From an uncultured Bacteroidales bacterium (GTDB taxonomy: Bacteria > Bacteroidota > Bacteroidia > Bacteroidales > UBA932), in NCBI GenBank assembly GCA_934726455.1, contig CAKVDS010000008.1:1-63672 (forward strand): a stretch of 63,672 bases of DNA. Direction: 5' to 3'. The translations under genes and the position numbers were made by a program. A model generated the notes under the pieces. It ran no database searches and was not told the origin of the DNA. It saw nothing but the letters and a program-made list of their open reading frames with translations. This document shows positions 24,181-32,863 of this stretch, piece by piece. The first letter of the stretch is position 1. Each line of letters opens with the position of its first letter.

Positions 24181-24480
24181 AGGAATCGTCAAAAAATAAC
24201 TTGCACCCTTTCTTTTCGGCCCGCCGGAAGGTGCCCGGGAAAGCTCTTCCCGTCCGTGTCGAAAATGCACGGAAAAACTTTTTCTCTATGTCTGCAATGT
24301 TTTGAAATCACGTCAGTTGACCATGCGGATTGTGTGTCGAAAATATTTCGATTTTTTTGCGGAAGACTATGGTATTTCGGGATTTTTTACTAACTTTGCA
24401 GTCCCAAAAATCGGCCTCTTTCCGCGTAAGTGGTTGTTTTTGAGGGTTTTAGTGAAATAAATTTTAAAAGTAATACTGAG
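24181..24480 (+). promoter_or_regulatory. Upstream region and promoter of the rplP operon
   Basis: This 300-bp stretch has no convincing gene. A perfect -7 box TAACTTTG at 24391-24398, followed by CAG, gives a leader of about 79 nt to rplP; TTTCGG at 24375 is only a weak upstream element at an unusual distance. The promoter explains how the rplP-rplQ genes are expressed after separation from rplC-rpsC. Confidence 0.65.
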
Positions 24481-24900
24481 ATGTTACAACCTAAGAGAAC
24501 AAAATTTAGAAGGGAGCAGAAAAACCGTATGAAGGGCAACGCTCAGAGGGGCAACCAGCTCGCGTTCGGCTCATTCGGCATCAAGACCCTTGAAAATTGT
24601 TGGCTTACGGCGCAGCAGATTGAGGCTGCCCGTCAGGCTATTTCGCGTTGTATGAACCGTGAGGGTCAGATCTGGATTCGGGTATTCCCTGTCAAGCCGA
24701 TTACCAAGAAGCCTCTCGATACCCGTATGGGTAAAGGTAAAGGTGATCCGTATGCGTTCGTGGCGCCTATCACTCCGGGCCGCATCATCTTTGAGGCCGA
24801 GGGCGTTCCACTCGCTGTAGCGAAAGAGGCTATGCGTCTGGGTGCCAACAAGCTCCCTATCGCGACCAAGTTCGTTGTCCGCAGGGATTATACAGAATAA
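24481..24900 (+). CDS. rplP: 50S ribosomal protein L16
   Basis: L16 lies beside the A site and contacts tRNA. The start is the ATG giving MLQPKRTKFRREQKNR; an upstream in-frame ATG lies in the leader and is not used. Signatures include WIRVFPVKPITKKPLDTRMGKGKG and FVAPITPGRIIFE. At 139 residues it has normal length. It opens the second half of the split operon, with its usual partner rpsC 10 kb upstream. Confidence 0.96.
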   Translation: MLQPKRTKFRREQKNRMKGNAQRGNQLAFGSFGIKTLENCWLTAQQIEAARQAISRCMNREGQIWIRVFPVKPITKKPLDTRMGKGKGDPYAFVAPITPGRIIFEAEGVPLAVAKEAMRLGANKLPIATKFVVRRDYTE

Positions 24901-24918
24901 TTTATTGGAGAAAGAGAA

Positions 24919-25113
24919 ATGAAAGCATCAGAAGCACGCGAAATGTCTGTAGCAGACCTGCGCGACCGTATTGAGGTTGAGAAGAGCAATCTTGACACAA
25001 TGAAGATTAATCACGCGATTTCTCCATTGGAGGATACTTCCAAAATCGGTAAGACCAGAAGGGATATAGCTCTCATGATCACTATCCTTGCTGAAAAAGA
25101 AAAACAGAACTAA
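24919..25113 (+). CDS. rpmC: 50S ribosomal protein L29
   Basis: L29 is a small helical protein at the tunnel exit next to L23. The 64-residue protein begins MKASEAREMSVADLRDRIE and contains KTRRDIALMITIL near its end. Order rplP-rpmC-rpsQ is standard. Confidence 0.95.
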   Translation: MKASEAREMSVADLRDRIEVEKSNLDTMKINHAISPLEDTSKIGKTRRDIALMITILAEKEKQN

Positions 25114-25128
25114 ATCAGAAAGAATCTT

Positions 25129-25383
25129 ATGGAAAGAAATCTTCGTAAGGAAAGAATAGGGGTGGTGGTCAGCGACAAGATGGACAAGACCATTATCGTT
25201 GCTGTCAAGATCAAGGAGAAGCATCCTCTCTATGGCAAATTCGTAAAGAAGACCACCAAGTTCGTTGCTCAGGACGACAAGAACGAGTGCGGCATCGGTG
25301 ACACCGTGCGCATTATGGAGACCCGTCCTCTCAGCAAGACCAAGAACTGGAGACTAGTAGAAATCGTAGAAAAAGCAAAATAA
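25129..25383 (+). CDS. rpsQ: 30S ribosomal protein S17
   Basis: S17 is an OB-fold primary binder of 16S rRNA. The 84-residue protein contains RKERIGVVVSDKMDKTIIVAV, HPLYGKFVKKTTKF and GDTVRIMETRPLSKTKNWR. Three bases separate its stop from the rplN start. Confidence 0.96.
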   Translation: MERNLRKERIGVVVSDKMDKTIIVAVKIKEKHPLYGKFVKKTTKFVAQDDKNECGIGDTVRIMETRPLSKTKNWRLVEIVEKAK

Positions 25384-25386
25384 TAT

Positions 25387-25752
25387 ATGATACAGCAGGA
25401 AACACGTTTACAGGTGGCCGACAACAGCGGGGCGAAGGAAGTTCTCTGCATCCGCGTGCTTGGCGGTACTCACCATCGTTATGCGACTGTCGGTGACACG
25501 ATTGTCGTTGCAATCAAGAGTGCCATACCTGGCGGTGACGCCAAAAAGGGTACGGTTTCAAAAGCTGTAGTTGTGCGCACCAAGAAGGAAGTACGCCGTC
25601 CGGACGGATCTTACATCCGTTTTGATGACAATGCCTGCGTGCTTCTCAACAACGCCGGCGAGCTCCGCGGTACGCGTATCTTCGGCCCTGTGGCCAGAGA
25701 GCTTCGTGCCAACTTCATGAAAATCGTTTCACTGGCACCGGAGGTCCTTTAA
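25387..25752 (+). CDS. rplN: 50S ribosomal protein L14
   Basis: L14 forms an intersubunit bridge and binds silencing and release factors. It starts MIQQETRLQVADNSGAKE, the family signature, and includes RRPDGSYIRFDDNACVLLN and GTRIFGPVARELR. The 121-residue length is normal. It corresponds to the start of the spc operon. Confidence 0.97.
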   Translation: MIQQETRLQVADNSGAKEVLCIRVLGGTHHRYATVGDTIVVAIKSAIPGGDAKKGTVSKAVVVRTKKEVRRPDGSYIRFDDNACVLLNNAGELRGTRIFGPVARELRANFMKIVSLAPEVL

Positions 25753-25765
25753 TTGAACAAGCATT

Positions 25766-26083
25766 ATGAAGAAGTTACATATTAAGAAAGGCGACACCGT
25801 GTATGTGAATGCCGGTAACGACAAGGGAAAGACCGGAAAGGTCCTCTCTGTGGATCCGTCAAAGGACCGCGCCATCGTTGAAGGTATCAATATGGTAAGC
25901 AAGCATACCAAGCCGAATGCCAAGCAGCCTCAGGGCGGCATTCTCAAGCAGGAAGCTTCCATTCACATTTCAAACCTCAACCTTATCGATCCTAAGAGCA
26001 ACACTCCTACCCGCGTGGGCTACAGGATGGAAGGAGACAAGAAAGTCCGTTTCGCTAAAAAATCTGGGGAGGAGATCAAATAA
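25766..26083 (+). CDS. rplX: 50S ribosomal protein L24
   Basis: L24 starts large-subunit assembly and has a KOW domain, here KKGDTVYVNAGNDKGKTGKVL at about residues 7-27. The 105-residue protein contains KQPQGGILKQEASIHISNL, typical of the family. It is followed after 2 nt by rplE. Confidence 0.96.
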   Translation: MKKLHIKKGDTVYVNAGNDKGKTGKVLSVDPSKDRAIVEGINMVSKHTKPNAKQPQGGILKQEASIHISNLNLIDPKSNTPTRVGYRMEGDKKVRFAKKSGEEIK

Positions 26084-26085
26084 TT

Positions 26086-26682
26086 ATGGCAAAGAAAAAC
26101 GCAACGGTTCAGGCTCAGGTCCTGCCTGCAGGTTATGTGCCTGCCCTCAAGAAGGTATATAAGGAGGAGATTGTGGACAAGCTGATGAAGCAGTTCTCAT
26201 ACTCTACCGTGATGCAGGTTCCGCGCCTGGTGAAGATAACAATCAACGAAGGTATCGGCGCCGGTACCCAGGACAAGAAGATTGTCGAGGAGGCTGCCGA
26301 GGAACTCGCTCTCATTACCGGCCAGAAGGCTCTCGTCACCACATCCAAGAAGGACGTTTCCAACTTCAAGCTCCGTAAGGGAATGCCTATCGGAACCAAG
26401 GTTACCCTCCGCAATGTGAAGATGTATGAGTTCCTTGAGAAACTCATCAGGGTTGCCCTCCCTCGTATCCGCGACTTCAACGGTATCGCTGAGAACATGG
26501 ACGGCAGGGGCAACTATACCCTCGGTCTCAAGGAACAGGTGATCTTCCCTGAAATTGATATCGACAAGAATCCGCGCATCCACGGACTTGAGATTACTTT
26601 CGTAACAACGGCTCAGACCGATGAGGAGTGCCACGCTCTTCTCGCTGCGTTCGGGCTGCCATTCAAGAAACATAACAAATAA
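26086..26682 (+). CDS. rplE: 50S ribosomal protein L5
   Basis: L5 binds 5S rRNA and contacts the 30S head through S13. Signatures are ITINEGIGAGTQDKK, KDVSNFKLRKGMPIG, TLRNVKMYEFLEKL and PRIRDFNGI. The 198-residue protein has an N-terminal extension of about 15 residues relative to the enterobacterial form. Confidence 0.97.
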   Translation: MAKKNATVQAQVLPAGYVPALKKVYKEEIVDKLMKQFSYSTVMQVPRLVKITINEGIGAGTQDKKIVEEAAEELALITGQKALVTTSKKDVSNFKLRKGMPIGTKVTLRNVKMYEFLEKLIRVALPRIRDFNGIAENMDGRGNYTLGLKEQVIFPEIDIDKNPRIHGLEITFVTTAQTDEECHALLAAFGLPFKKHNK

Positions 26683-26688
26683 AATACT

Positions 26689-26958
26689 ATGGCAAAGGAA
26701 TCAATGAAAGCCCGCGAGGTCAAGCGCGCCAAGCTCGTAGCCAAGTACGCCGAAAAGAGGAAGGCTCTCAAGGAGGCAGGCGACTGGGCAGCTCTCGACA
26801 AGCTCCCGAAGAACGCTTCTCCTGTCCGCCTTCACAACCGCTGCTCCCTTACCGGACGTCCGAAGGGATATATGAGGGCATTCGGCATCAGCCGCATCCA
26901 GTTCCGTGAGATGGCCAGCAACGGTCTCATCCCGGGTGTCAAGAAGGCAAGTTGGTAG
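26689..26958 (+). CDS. rpsN: 30S ribosomal protein S14 (zinc-free form)
   Basis: S14 helps assemble the 30S head. The 89-residue long form has NRCSLTGRPKGYMRAFGISRIQFREMA and lacks the CxxC pairs of the short zinc-binding form, so it is the C-minus type. It lies between rplE and rpsH as usual. Confidence 0.96.
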   Translation: MAKESMKAREVKRAKLVAKYAEKRKALKEAGDWAALDKLPKNASPVRLHNRCSLTGRPKGYMRAFGISRIQFREMASNGLIPGVKKASW

Positions 26959-26979
26959 AAATTTAAGAATATTAAAGAT

Positions 26980-27375
26980 ATGACTGATCCAATTGCAGAT
27001 TATCTCACCAGAATACGCAATGCATATAGTGCAGGCAAAAAGATAGTGGAAGTGCCTTCTTCCAAGATGAAGGTCGCCATTACCCAGATTCTCTGTGAGA
27101 AGGGCTATATCCTCAGTTACAAGGTAGTTGAGGGCACCCCATACAACACCATAAAGATCGCTCTCAAGTATCACCCTCAGACCAAGGCCGCCGCTATCAG
27201 GAAGATTGAGCGCGTGTCTACTCCAGGTCTGCGCCAGTACACTGATGTGGACAGCATGCCCCGCGTCCTCAACGGACTCGGAATCGCAGTGCTTTCTACC
27301 TCCAAGGGTGTCATCACCGACAAAGAGGCCAAGGAACTCGGCATCGGCGGAGAGGTTATTTGCTACGTATATTAA
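26980..27375 (+). CDS. rpsH: 30S ribosomal protein S8
   Basis: S8 binds helix 21 of 16S rRNA and in enterobacteria represses the spc operon. The 131-residue protein starts MTDPIADYLTRIRNAY and carries the RNA-binding C-terminus GIAVLSTSKGVITDKEAKELGIGGEVICYVY. Confidence 0.97.
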   Translation: MTDPIADYLTRIRNAYSAGKKIVEVPSSKMKVAITQILCEKGYILSYKVVEGTPYNTIKIALKYHPQTKAAAIRKIERVSTPGLRQYTDVDSMPRVLNGLGIAVLSTSKGVITDKEAKELGIGGEVICYVY

Positions 27376-27397
27376 TCTTAAACAAGTTTATATTTAA

Positions 27398-27958
27398 ATG
27401 TCACGAATTGGTAAATTGCCTGTAAGCCTTCCGACCGGGGTGAGCGCTGAGCTTCTCTCCGGCAACGTGCTGAAGGTTAAAGGACCTCATGGTGAGATGT
27501 CCCAGAAGATAGATCCGGACATCACCGTCACCATTGAGGACAATCAGATCAAGTTCGCCCGTCCGACAGACCAGCCGCGCCATCGTTCTATGCATGGACT
27601 CTACCGTGCTCTTGCGCACAATATGGTAGTCGGTGTAAGCGAGCAGTTCACACTTAAGCAGGAGTTGGTGGGTGTAGGTTATCGCGTTGCGCTCAACGGT
27701 CAGATCCTCACTTTCTCCCTTGGCTATTCACACGAGATTCAGCTTATGCTTCCTTCCGAGGTGAAGGCTGAGGTTCCGGATGTCAAGAAAGGCGAAAATC
27801 CGGTGCTGGTCCTCAAGAGCTGTGACAAGCAGCTTGTAGGCCAGGTGGCTGCCAAGATCCGTTCATTCCGTAAGCCGGAGCCTTATAAGGGTAAAGGTAT
27901 CAAGTTCGTCGGTGAGCAGCTTCGTCGTAAGGCGGGCAAGACAGCGGCCGCAAAATAA
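27398..27958 (+). CDS. rplF: 50S ribosomal protein L6
   Basis: L6 sits near the factor-binding site beside the sarcin-ricin loop. It starts MSRIGKLPVSLPTGV and contains two similar halves, the second ending with the signature EPYKGKGIKFVGEQLRRKAGK. The length of 186 residues is normal. Confidence 0.97.
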   Translation: MSRIGKLPVSLPTGVSAELLSGNVLKVKGPHGEMSQKIDPDITVTIEDNQIKFARPTDQPRHRSMHGLYRALAHNMVVGVSEQFTLKQELVGVGYRVALNGQILTFSLGYSHEIQLMLPSEVKAEVPDVKKGENPVLVLKSCDKQLVGQVAAKIRSFRKPEPYKGKGIKFVGEQLRRKAGKTAAAK

Positions 27959-27973
27959 AAGGAGGATTGAATT

Positions 27974-28336
27974 ATGGCACTCAATAGAATTGAAAGAAGA
28001 AGAAGGATTCACTACCGTATACGTAAGCATGTCAACGGAACTGCCGAGCGTCCTCGTATGGTCGTATTCCGCAGCAACAAGCAGATTTACGTACAGGTTG
28101 TCGATGACGAGCAGGGCAAAACCCTTTGCGCTGCAGCGTCCAACGACAAGGAGCTTGCCGCTCAGTGCAAGGGTAAGACCGGTGTCGAAGCCGCAGCGAT
28201 CGTCGGAAAGGCTATCGCGGAGCGCGCTCTCGCCAAGGGTATCACCACTATCTGCTTTGATCGTGGCGGTTACCTTTTCCACGGAAGAGTTAAGAGTTTG
28301 GCGGACGCTGCCCGTGAAGGCGGCCTCGTATTCTAA
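27974..28336 (+). CDS. rplR: 50S ribosomal protein L18
   Basis: L18 binds 5S rRNA together with L5 and L25. The 120-residue protein contains RRRRIHYRIRKHVNGTAERPRMVVFRSNK and the C-terminal FDRGGYLFHGRVKSLADAAREGGLVF. A GGAGG ribosome binding site precedes the ATG. Confidence 0.97.
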   Translation: MALNRIERRRRIHYRIRKHVNGTAERPRMVVFRSNKQIYVQVVDDEQGKTLCAAASNDKELAAQCKGKTGVEAAAIVGKAIAERALAKGITTICFDRGGYLFHGRVKSLADAAREGGLVF

Positions 28337-28347
28337 TACAATAGACA

Positions 28348-28866
28348 ATGGCAAATACGAATGTTAAAAGAGTAAAGACATCTGACCTTGAGCTCAAGGA
28401 CAGACTTGTCGCCATCCGCAGGGTTACCAAGGTGACCAAGGGCGGACGTCACTTCCGCTTCGCGGCAATTGTCGTTGTGGGAGATGAGAAAGGCGTGGTT
28501 GGATATGGCCTCGGTAAAGCTAACGAGGTTACTGCCGCCATCGCAAAGGGCGTGGAGGATGCCAAGAAGAACCTCGTCAAGATTCCGGTGATCAACACCA
28601 CCATCCCTCACGAGCAGGAGGCCAAGTTCGGCGGCTCCCGCGTGTTCATGAAGCCTGCCGCTCCAGGTACCGGTGTCAAGGCCGGCGGTGCGATGCGTGC
28701 TGTATTTGAGTCAGCCGGCGTGCAGAACGTCCTTGCAAAGTCAAAGGGCTCCTCTAACCCTCACAACCTTGTGAAGGCTACTGTGGCAGCCCTGACCCAG
28801 ATGAGGGACGCATACACTGTCGCCGGTCTTCGCGGTGTGCCTATGTCCAAGGTTTTCAACGGTTAA
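28348..28866 (+). CDS. rpsE: 30S ribosomal protein S5
   Basis: S5 lies at the mRNA entry and affects decoding accuracy. The 172-residue protein has the double-stranded-RNA-binding domain with RRVTKVTKGGRHFRFAAIVVVGD and GYGLGKANEV, then the S5 C-terminal domain with GGAMRAVFESAGVQNVLAKSKGSSNPHN. Confidence 0.97.
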   Translation: MANTNVKRVKTSDLELKDRLVAIRRVTKVTKGGRHFRFAAIVVVGDEKGVVGYGLGKANEVTAAIAKGVEDAKKNLVKIPVINTTIPHEQEAKFGGSRVFMKPAAPGTGVKAGGAMRAVFESAGVQNVLAKSKGSSNPHNLVKATVAALTQMRDAYTVAGLRGVPMSKVFNG

Positions 28867-28879
28867 AGGAGACACGATT

Positions 28880-29062
28880 ATGGCAAGATTCAAGATTACC
28901 AAGATTATAAGCAGCAACGGAGAGACCAAGCGCCAGAAGGATAACCTTCGCTGTCTCGGTATCCGCCGCATGCATCAGACAGTGGAGGTTGAGAAGACCC
29001 CTGTAACCGCAGGTCAGGTGGCCAAGATCGCCCACCTCTGCAAAGTTGAAGTGATTGACTAA
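28880..29062 (+). CDS. rpmD: 50S ribosomal protein L30
   Basis: The 60-residue L30 starts at the ATG giving MARFKITKIIS; an in-frame ATG 15 codons earlier is inside rpsE and is rejected. The core NLRCLGIRRMHQTVEVEKTP matches the family. A GGAG ribosome binding site precedes the chosen start. Confidence 0.95.
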   Translation: MARFKITKIISSNGETKRQKDNLRCLGIRRMHQTVEVEKTPVTAGQVAKIAHLCKVEVID

Positions 29063-29076
29063 GGAGGACCCTGAAG

Positions 29077-29526
29077 ATGAAACTTAACAATTTGAAACCT
29101 GCTGTTGGGTCTACCCACACAAGCAAAAGATTAGGACGTGGTCAGGGCTCTGGCAAGGGTGGCACTTCCACCCGTGGTACCAAGGGTGCTCAGGCACGTG
29201 CCGGTTATGAACACAAGATCGGATTTGAAGGCGGTCAGATGCCTATCCAGAGGCGTCTGCCTAAATTCGGCTTCAAGAACCCTACAAGGGTTGAGTATCA
29301 GGCTGTGAACCTCGATGCTCTTGAGGCTGTGGCCGCTCAGTCCGGACTTAAGGAGTTCGGTGTCGAGGAGATCAAGGCTGCCGGATTTGCCGGAAGGGCT
29401 GATCTCGTCAAGGTTCTCGGTAACGGCGAGCTCAAGACCGCTATCACGGTCAAGGCTGACGCTTTCTCAAAATCTGCTGTCGCGAAAATCGAAGCAGCCG
29501 GCGGAAAGGCTGTCGTAAACGAATAA
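29077..29526 (+). CDS. rplO: 50S ribosomal protein L15
   Basis: L15 is a late-assembly protein. The glycine- and arginine-rich N-terminus, with KRLGRGQGSGKGGTSTRGTKGAQAR, and the PIQRRLPKFGF signature are typical. The 149-residue protein lies 4 nt before secY. Confidence 0.97.
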   Translation: MKLNNLKPAVGSTHTSKRLGRGQGSGKGGTSTRGTKGAQARAGYEHKIGFEGGQMPIQRRLPKFGFKNPTRVEYQAVNLDALEAVAAQSGLKEFGVEEIKAAGFAGRADLVKVLGNGELKTAITVKADAFSKSAVAKIEAAGGKAVVNE

Positions 29527-29530
29527 GTTT

Positions 29531-30865
29531 ATGAAGTTCGTCGAGACCATAAAGAATATATTCAAGATTGAGGAACTCCGCAAGAGGCTCGTCTACACAT
29601 TCATCCTGATCCTGGTTTACAGGTTGGGATGTTTTGTGGTGCTTCCAGGCATTGACGCGTCTCTGCTTGCAGGGCTCCAGAGCAAGACTCAAGAAGGTCT
29701 TGTGGGTCTTTTGAATATGTTCTCCGGCGGAGCTTTCGGCAACGCCTCTATCTTTGCTCTTGGTGTGATGCCGTACATTTCGGCATCCATCGTGATCCAG
29801 CTTCTCGGTGTTTTCGTCCCTTATTTCAGGAAACTCCAGATGGAGGGCGAGAGCGGCCGCAAGAAGATGAACCAGATGACCAGATGGCTGACCATCGCGA
29901 TCATCTGTATCCAGGGTCCGGCATATATGGCCGCTGTGCACAGCCAGATTCCGGCTGCGGCGTTCGTGGCTGTCAACCAGCTCGGATGGAGCAACTTCAT
30001 GTTCAACATCGTTTCGACCATCATTCTTATGGCCGGTTCCATGTTCGTGATGTGGCTCGGCGAGCGTATAACTGACAGAGGCATCGGCAACGGCATCTCC
30101 CTGATCATCATGATCGGTATTGTCGCACGTCTGCCTTATGCTCTCCTGGCTGAGTTCAGCGACAAGCTCTCCGTCAACAACGGCGGTCTGCTTCTGCTGA
30201 TTGTGGAACTGCTCGTATGGTTCTTCGTGATCATCGCCGCCATTGCACTGGTGCAGGCTGTACGCCGTGTTCCTGTGCAGTATGCAAAGCGTGTGGTCGG
30301 CAACCGTCAGTACGGCGGAGTACGTCAGTACATTCCGCTCAAGATAAATGCTGCCGGTGTCATGCCTATCATCTTCGCACAGGCTTTGATGCTGTTCCCG
30401 CTCATCTTCTCCCGCTGGGATGCGACCCGTGGACTTGCTGCCACTCTCGGTGATTACACCGGGTTCTGGTACAACTTCATATTCTTCATCCTCATTGTCG
30501 TCTTCACGTTCTTCTATACTGCCGTCACTGTAAATCCTACCATGATGGCCGAGAGCATGAAGAGGGACGGAGGATTCATTCCGGGTGTGAAGCCGGGCAA
30601 GAAGACCGTAGAGTATCTCGACTCAATCATGTCAAGGGTTACTCTTCCGGGTTCATTCTTCCTGGGTATCATATCCATTCTTCCAGCCATTGCGATGATC
30701 TTCGGTATCAACAACTCTTTCGCAAGTTTCTACGGCGGTACTTCGCTTCTGATTCTTGTCGGCGTTGTCCTCGATACTCTTCAGCAGGTGGAAAGTTATT
30801 TGCTGATGCGCCACTATGACGGTCTGATGAAGACCGGCCGTCTGAGCGGGCGTTCAGGTATGTAG
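29531..30865 (+). CDS. secY: Preprotein translocase subunit SecY
   Basis: SecY is the channel of the general secretion pathway. Ten transmembrane helices are expected in 444 residues. Recognisable regions are the plug area FSGGAFGNASIFALGVMPYISASIVIQL, the TM5 region GERITDRGIGNGISLIIM, the C5 loop QYAKRVVG and the C-terminal VMRHYDG-like YLLMRHYDGLMK. It is placed at the end of the spc cluster, before map. Confidence 0.97.
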   Translation: MKFVETIKNIFKIEELRKRLVYTFILILVYRLGCFVVLPGIDASLLAGLQSKTQEGLVGLLNMFSGGAFGNASIFALGVMPYISASIVIQLLGVFVPYFRKLQMEGESGRKKMNQMTRWLTIAIICIQGPAYMAAVHSQIPAAAFVAVNQLGWSNFMFNIVSTIILMAGSMFVMWLGERITDRGIGNGISLIIMIGIVARLPYALLAEFSDKLSVNNGGLLLLIVELLVWFFVIIAAIALVQAVRRVPVQYAKRVVGNRQYGGVRQYIPLKINAAGVMPIIFAQALMLFPLIFSRWDATRGLAATLGDYTGFWYNFIFFILIVVFTFFYTAVTVNPTMMAESMKRDGGFIPGVKPGKKTVEYLDSIMSRVTLPGSFFLGIISILPAIAMIFGINNSFASFYGGTSLLILVGVVLDTLQQVESYLLMRHYDGLMKTGRLSGRSGM

Positions 30866-30891
30866 TTCTTTGAATAAAAAAGTGAAAGGTT

Positions 30892-31671
30892 GTGATCAAG
30901 CCTAAGACAGAAGAAGAAATTGAGCTTTTGCGCGAGAATGCCATACTCGTCTCCAAGACGTTGGCGGAAGTCGGTAAGGCGGTAGCCCCGGGTGTGACAA
31001 CTGCAGAGTTGAATAGGGTGGCCGAGACTTTCATTCGTGACAATGGTGCAATCCCAAGTTTTCTCGGGTTCGAAGGCTTCCCTGCAGCCATCTGTGCTTC
31101 GGTCAACGATGTCGTGGTCCACGGTTTCCCGTCAGACTACGTCCTCAAGGAGGGAGACATCGTGTCTGCGGACATCGGCACGCTTTATAAGGGCTATAAC
31201 GGTGACTCGGCTTACACCTTCCCTGTAGGGGAGGTGGATGCCCAGACCCGTAAGCTGCTTGACGTGACGAAGGCTTCGCTCTACAAGGGCATAGAAGCGG
31301 CTGTGGCTGGTGCGCGGGTCGGAGATATCGGATACGCGGTACAATCGTATGCTGAATCGTTCGGATTCTCTGTGGTACGTGAACTTGAGGGGCATGGCAT
31401 AGGCAAGGAGATGCACGAAGAACCGGGCGTGCCTAATTATGGCAGGCGCGGACATGGCACCCACCTTGTCGATGGCATGGTCATCTGCATCGAGCCGATG
31501 ATCAATGCCGGCGGAAGAGGAGTATACCTCGCCCGCAACGGCTGGGCCGTCAAGACTGCGGACCATAAGAACGCAGCGCATTATGAGCTTACGGTTGTTG
31601 TCCGGAAAGGCCATGCCGAGCAGCTTTCAACCTTCGATTTTATCGAGAAAGATGGCGGGATTAAATTTTAA
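30892..31671 (+). CDS. map: Type I methionine aminopeptidase
   Basis: Removes the initiator Met from nascent proteins. The 259-residue pita-bread enzyme contains the metal ligands in DIGTLYKGYNGDSAYTF, the catalytic His in GHGIGKEMHEEP, and the Glu ligands in VICIEPMINAG and near the C-terminus in HYELTVVV. The start is GTG at 30892, 26 nt after secY. The gene is followed almost at once by infA. Confidence 0.95.
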   Translation: MIKPKTEEEIELLRENAILVSKTLAEVGKAVAPGVTTAELNRVAETFIRDNGAIPSFLGFEGFPAAICASVNDVVVHGFPSDYVLKEGDIVSADIGTLYKGYNGDSAYTFPVGEVDAQTRKLLDVTKASLYKGIEAAVAGARVGDIGYAVQSYAESFGFSVVRELEGHGIGKEMHEEPGVPNYGRRGHGTHLVDGMVICIEPMINAGGRGVYLARNGWAVKTADHKNAAHYELTVVVRKGHAEQLSTFDFIEKDGGIKF

Positions 31672-31686
31672 GTGCTAAATATTTTT

Positions 31687-31905
31687 ATGTCAAAACAAGT
31701 AGCAATAGAACAAGATGGGAAGGTCATCGAGACTCTTCCGAACGCGATGTTCAAGGTCGAGCTTGAGAATGGTCACGTCCTGCTCTGCAACATTTCGGGC
31801 AAGATGAGAATGAACTTCATCCATATTCTTCTTGGCGACAAGGTTAGAGTAGAAATATCACCTTATGATTTGACCAAAGGCAGAATATCTTTCAGATATA
31901 AATAA
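31687..31905 (+). CDS. infA: Translation initiation factor IF-1
   Basis: IF-1 binds the A site during initiation. The 72-residue OB-fold protein starts MSKQVAIEQDGKVIETLPNA and includes GKMRMNFIHILLGDKVRVEISPYDL. The ATG at 31687 gives the normal length; the GTG at 31672 directly after the map stop would add five atypical residues. Confidence 0.96.
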   Translation: MSKQVAIEQDGKVIETLPNAMFKVELENGHVLLCNISGKMRMNFIHILLGDKVRVEISPYDLTKGRISFRYK

Positions 31906-31917
31906 AAAATCACAGAT

Positions 31918-32034
31918 ATGAAAGTCAAGACATCCATCAAGAAGCGCAGCGAAGACTGCAAGATCGTAAGACGTAAAGGCCGTCTTTACGTGATTTGCAA
32001 GAAGAACCCTAAGTTCAAGATGCGCCAGGGATAA
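31918..32034 (+). CDS. rpmJ: 50S ribosomal protein L36
   Basis: A 38-codon gene starting MKVKTSIKKRSEDCKIVRR and ending KNPKFKMRQG. Zinc-binding L36 proteins have C11, C14, C27 and a His near 33. Here only C14 and C27 remain; position 11 is Ser and 33 is Phe, so the zinc ribbon is degenerate. It lies 12 nt after infA and 32 nt before rpsM, the conventional location. Confidence 0.96.
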   Translation: MKVKTSIKKRSEDCKIVRRKGRLYVICKKNPKFKMRQG

Positions 32035-32066
32035 TATTCAGTAATCAAATTAAGTAAAGTATAATT

Positions 32067-32444
32067 ATGGCAAGAATAGCCGGTGTTGATTTACCAAACA
32101 ACAAACACGGAGAGATAGGCTTGACCTATATCTTCGGAATCGGCCGCCCTTCAGCCAAGAGGATTCTCGAGAAGTGCGGTATCGATCCTGCAATCAAAGT
32201 CGGAGAATGGAACGACGAGCAGATCGCCAAGATCCGTGCCGAGATCAATGCGGAATACAAGATTGAAGGCGAGCTCCGTTCTTCCGTCCAGATGGACATC
32301 AAACGTCTTATGGATATCGGTTGCTACCGTGGGATCCGTCATCGTCTCGGACTTCCGGTTCGCGGCCAGAGCACCAAGAACAATGCCCGTACCCGCAAGG
32401 GCCGCAAGAAGACCGTTGCAAACAAGAAGAAGGCTACGAAGTAA
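32067..32444 (+). CDS. rpsM: 30S ribosomal protein S13
   Basis: S13 is in the 30S head and bridges to L5 and the P-site tRNA. The 125-residue protein begins MARIAGVDLPNNKHGEIGLTYI and has the helix-two-turns-helix region, GCYRGIRHRLGLPVRGQSTKNNARTRKG, and a basic C-terminal tail. Confidence 0.97.
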   Translation: MARIAGVDLPNNKHGEIGLTYIFGIGRPSAKRILEKCGIDPAIKVGEWNDEQIAKIRAEINAEYKIEGELRSSVQMDIKRLMDIGCYRGIRHRLGLPVRGQSTKNNARTRKGRKKTVANKKKATK

Positions 32445-32456
32445 TATTGATGAATT

Positions 32457-32843
32457 ATGGCAAAGAAAACTACAACATCCAAGAGAGTTGTCAAGGTTGA
32501 AGCTTATGGCGAGGCCCATATTTCATCAACCTTCAACAATGTTATCGTCTCTCTCACCAACGCTCAGGGCCAGGTGATCAGTTGGGGCTCAGCCGGTAAG
32601 TGCGGCTTCAGAGGCTCAAAGAAGAACACTCCGTATGCAGCCCAGATGGCAGCAGAGGATGCTGCCAAGACCGCTTTTGACGCAGGTCTCCGCAGGGTCA
32701 AGTGCTATGTCAAAGGTCCGGGTGCCGGCCGCGAGTCAGCTATCCGTACCATCAACAATGCCGGCATCGTAGTCACTGAGATTGTCGATGTCACCCCGAT
32801 GCCGCACAATGGATGCAGACCGAAAGGCCGTCGTAAAGTTTAA
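32457..32843 (+). CDS. rpsK: 30S ribosomal protein S11
   Basis: S11 lies on the 30S platform near the E site. The 128-residue protein contains AHISSTFNNVIVSLTNAQG, WGSAGKCGFRGSKKNTPYAAQMAAE and the ending PMPHNGCRPKGRRKV, all typical. Confidence 0.97.
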   Translation: MAKKTTTSKRVVKVEAYGEAHISSTFNNVIVSLTNAQGQVISWGSAGKCGFRGSKKNTPYAAQMAAEDAAKTAFDAGLRRVKCYVKGPGAGRESAIRTINNAGIVVTEIVDVTPMPHNGCRPKGRRKV

Positions 32844-32863
32844 TTTTTAAAAGTAAGACTATT

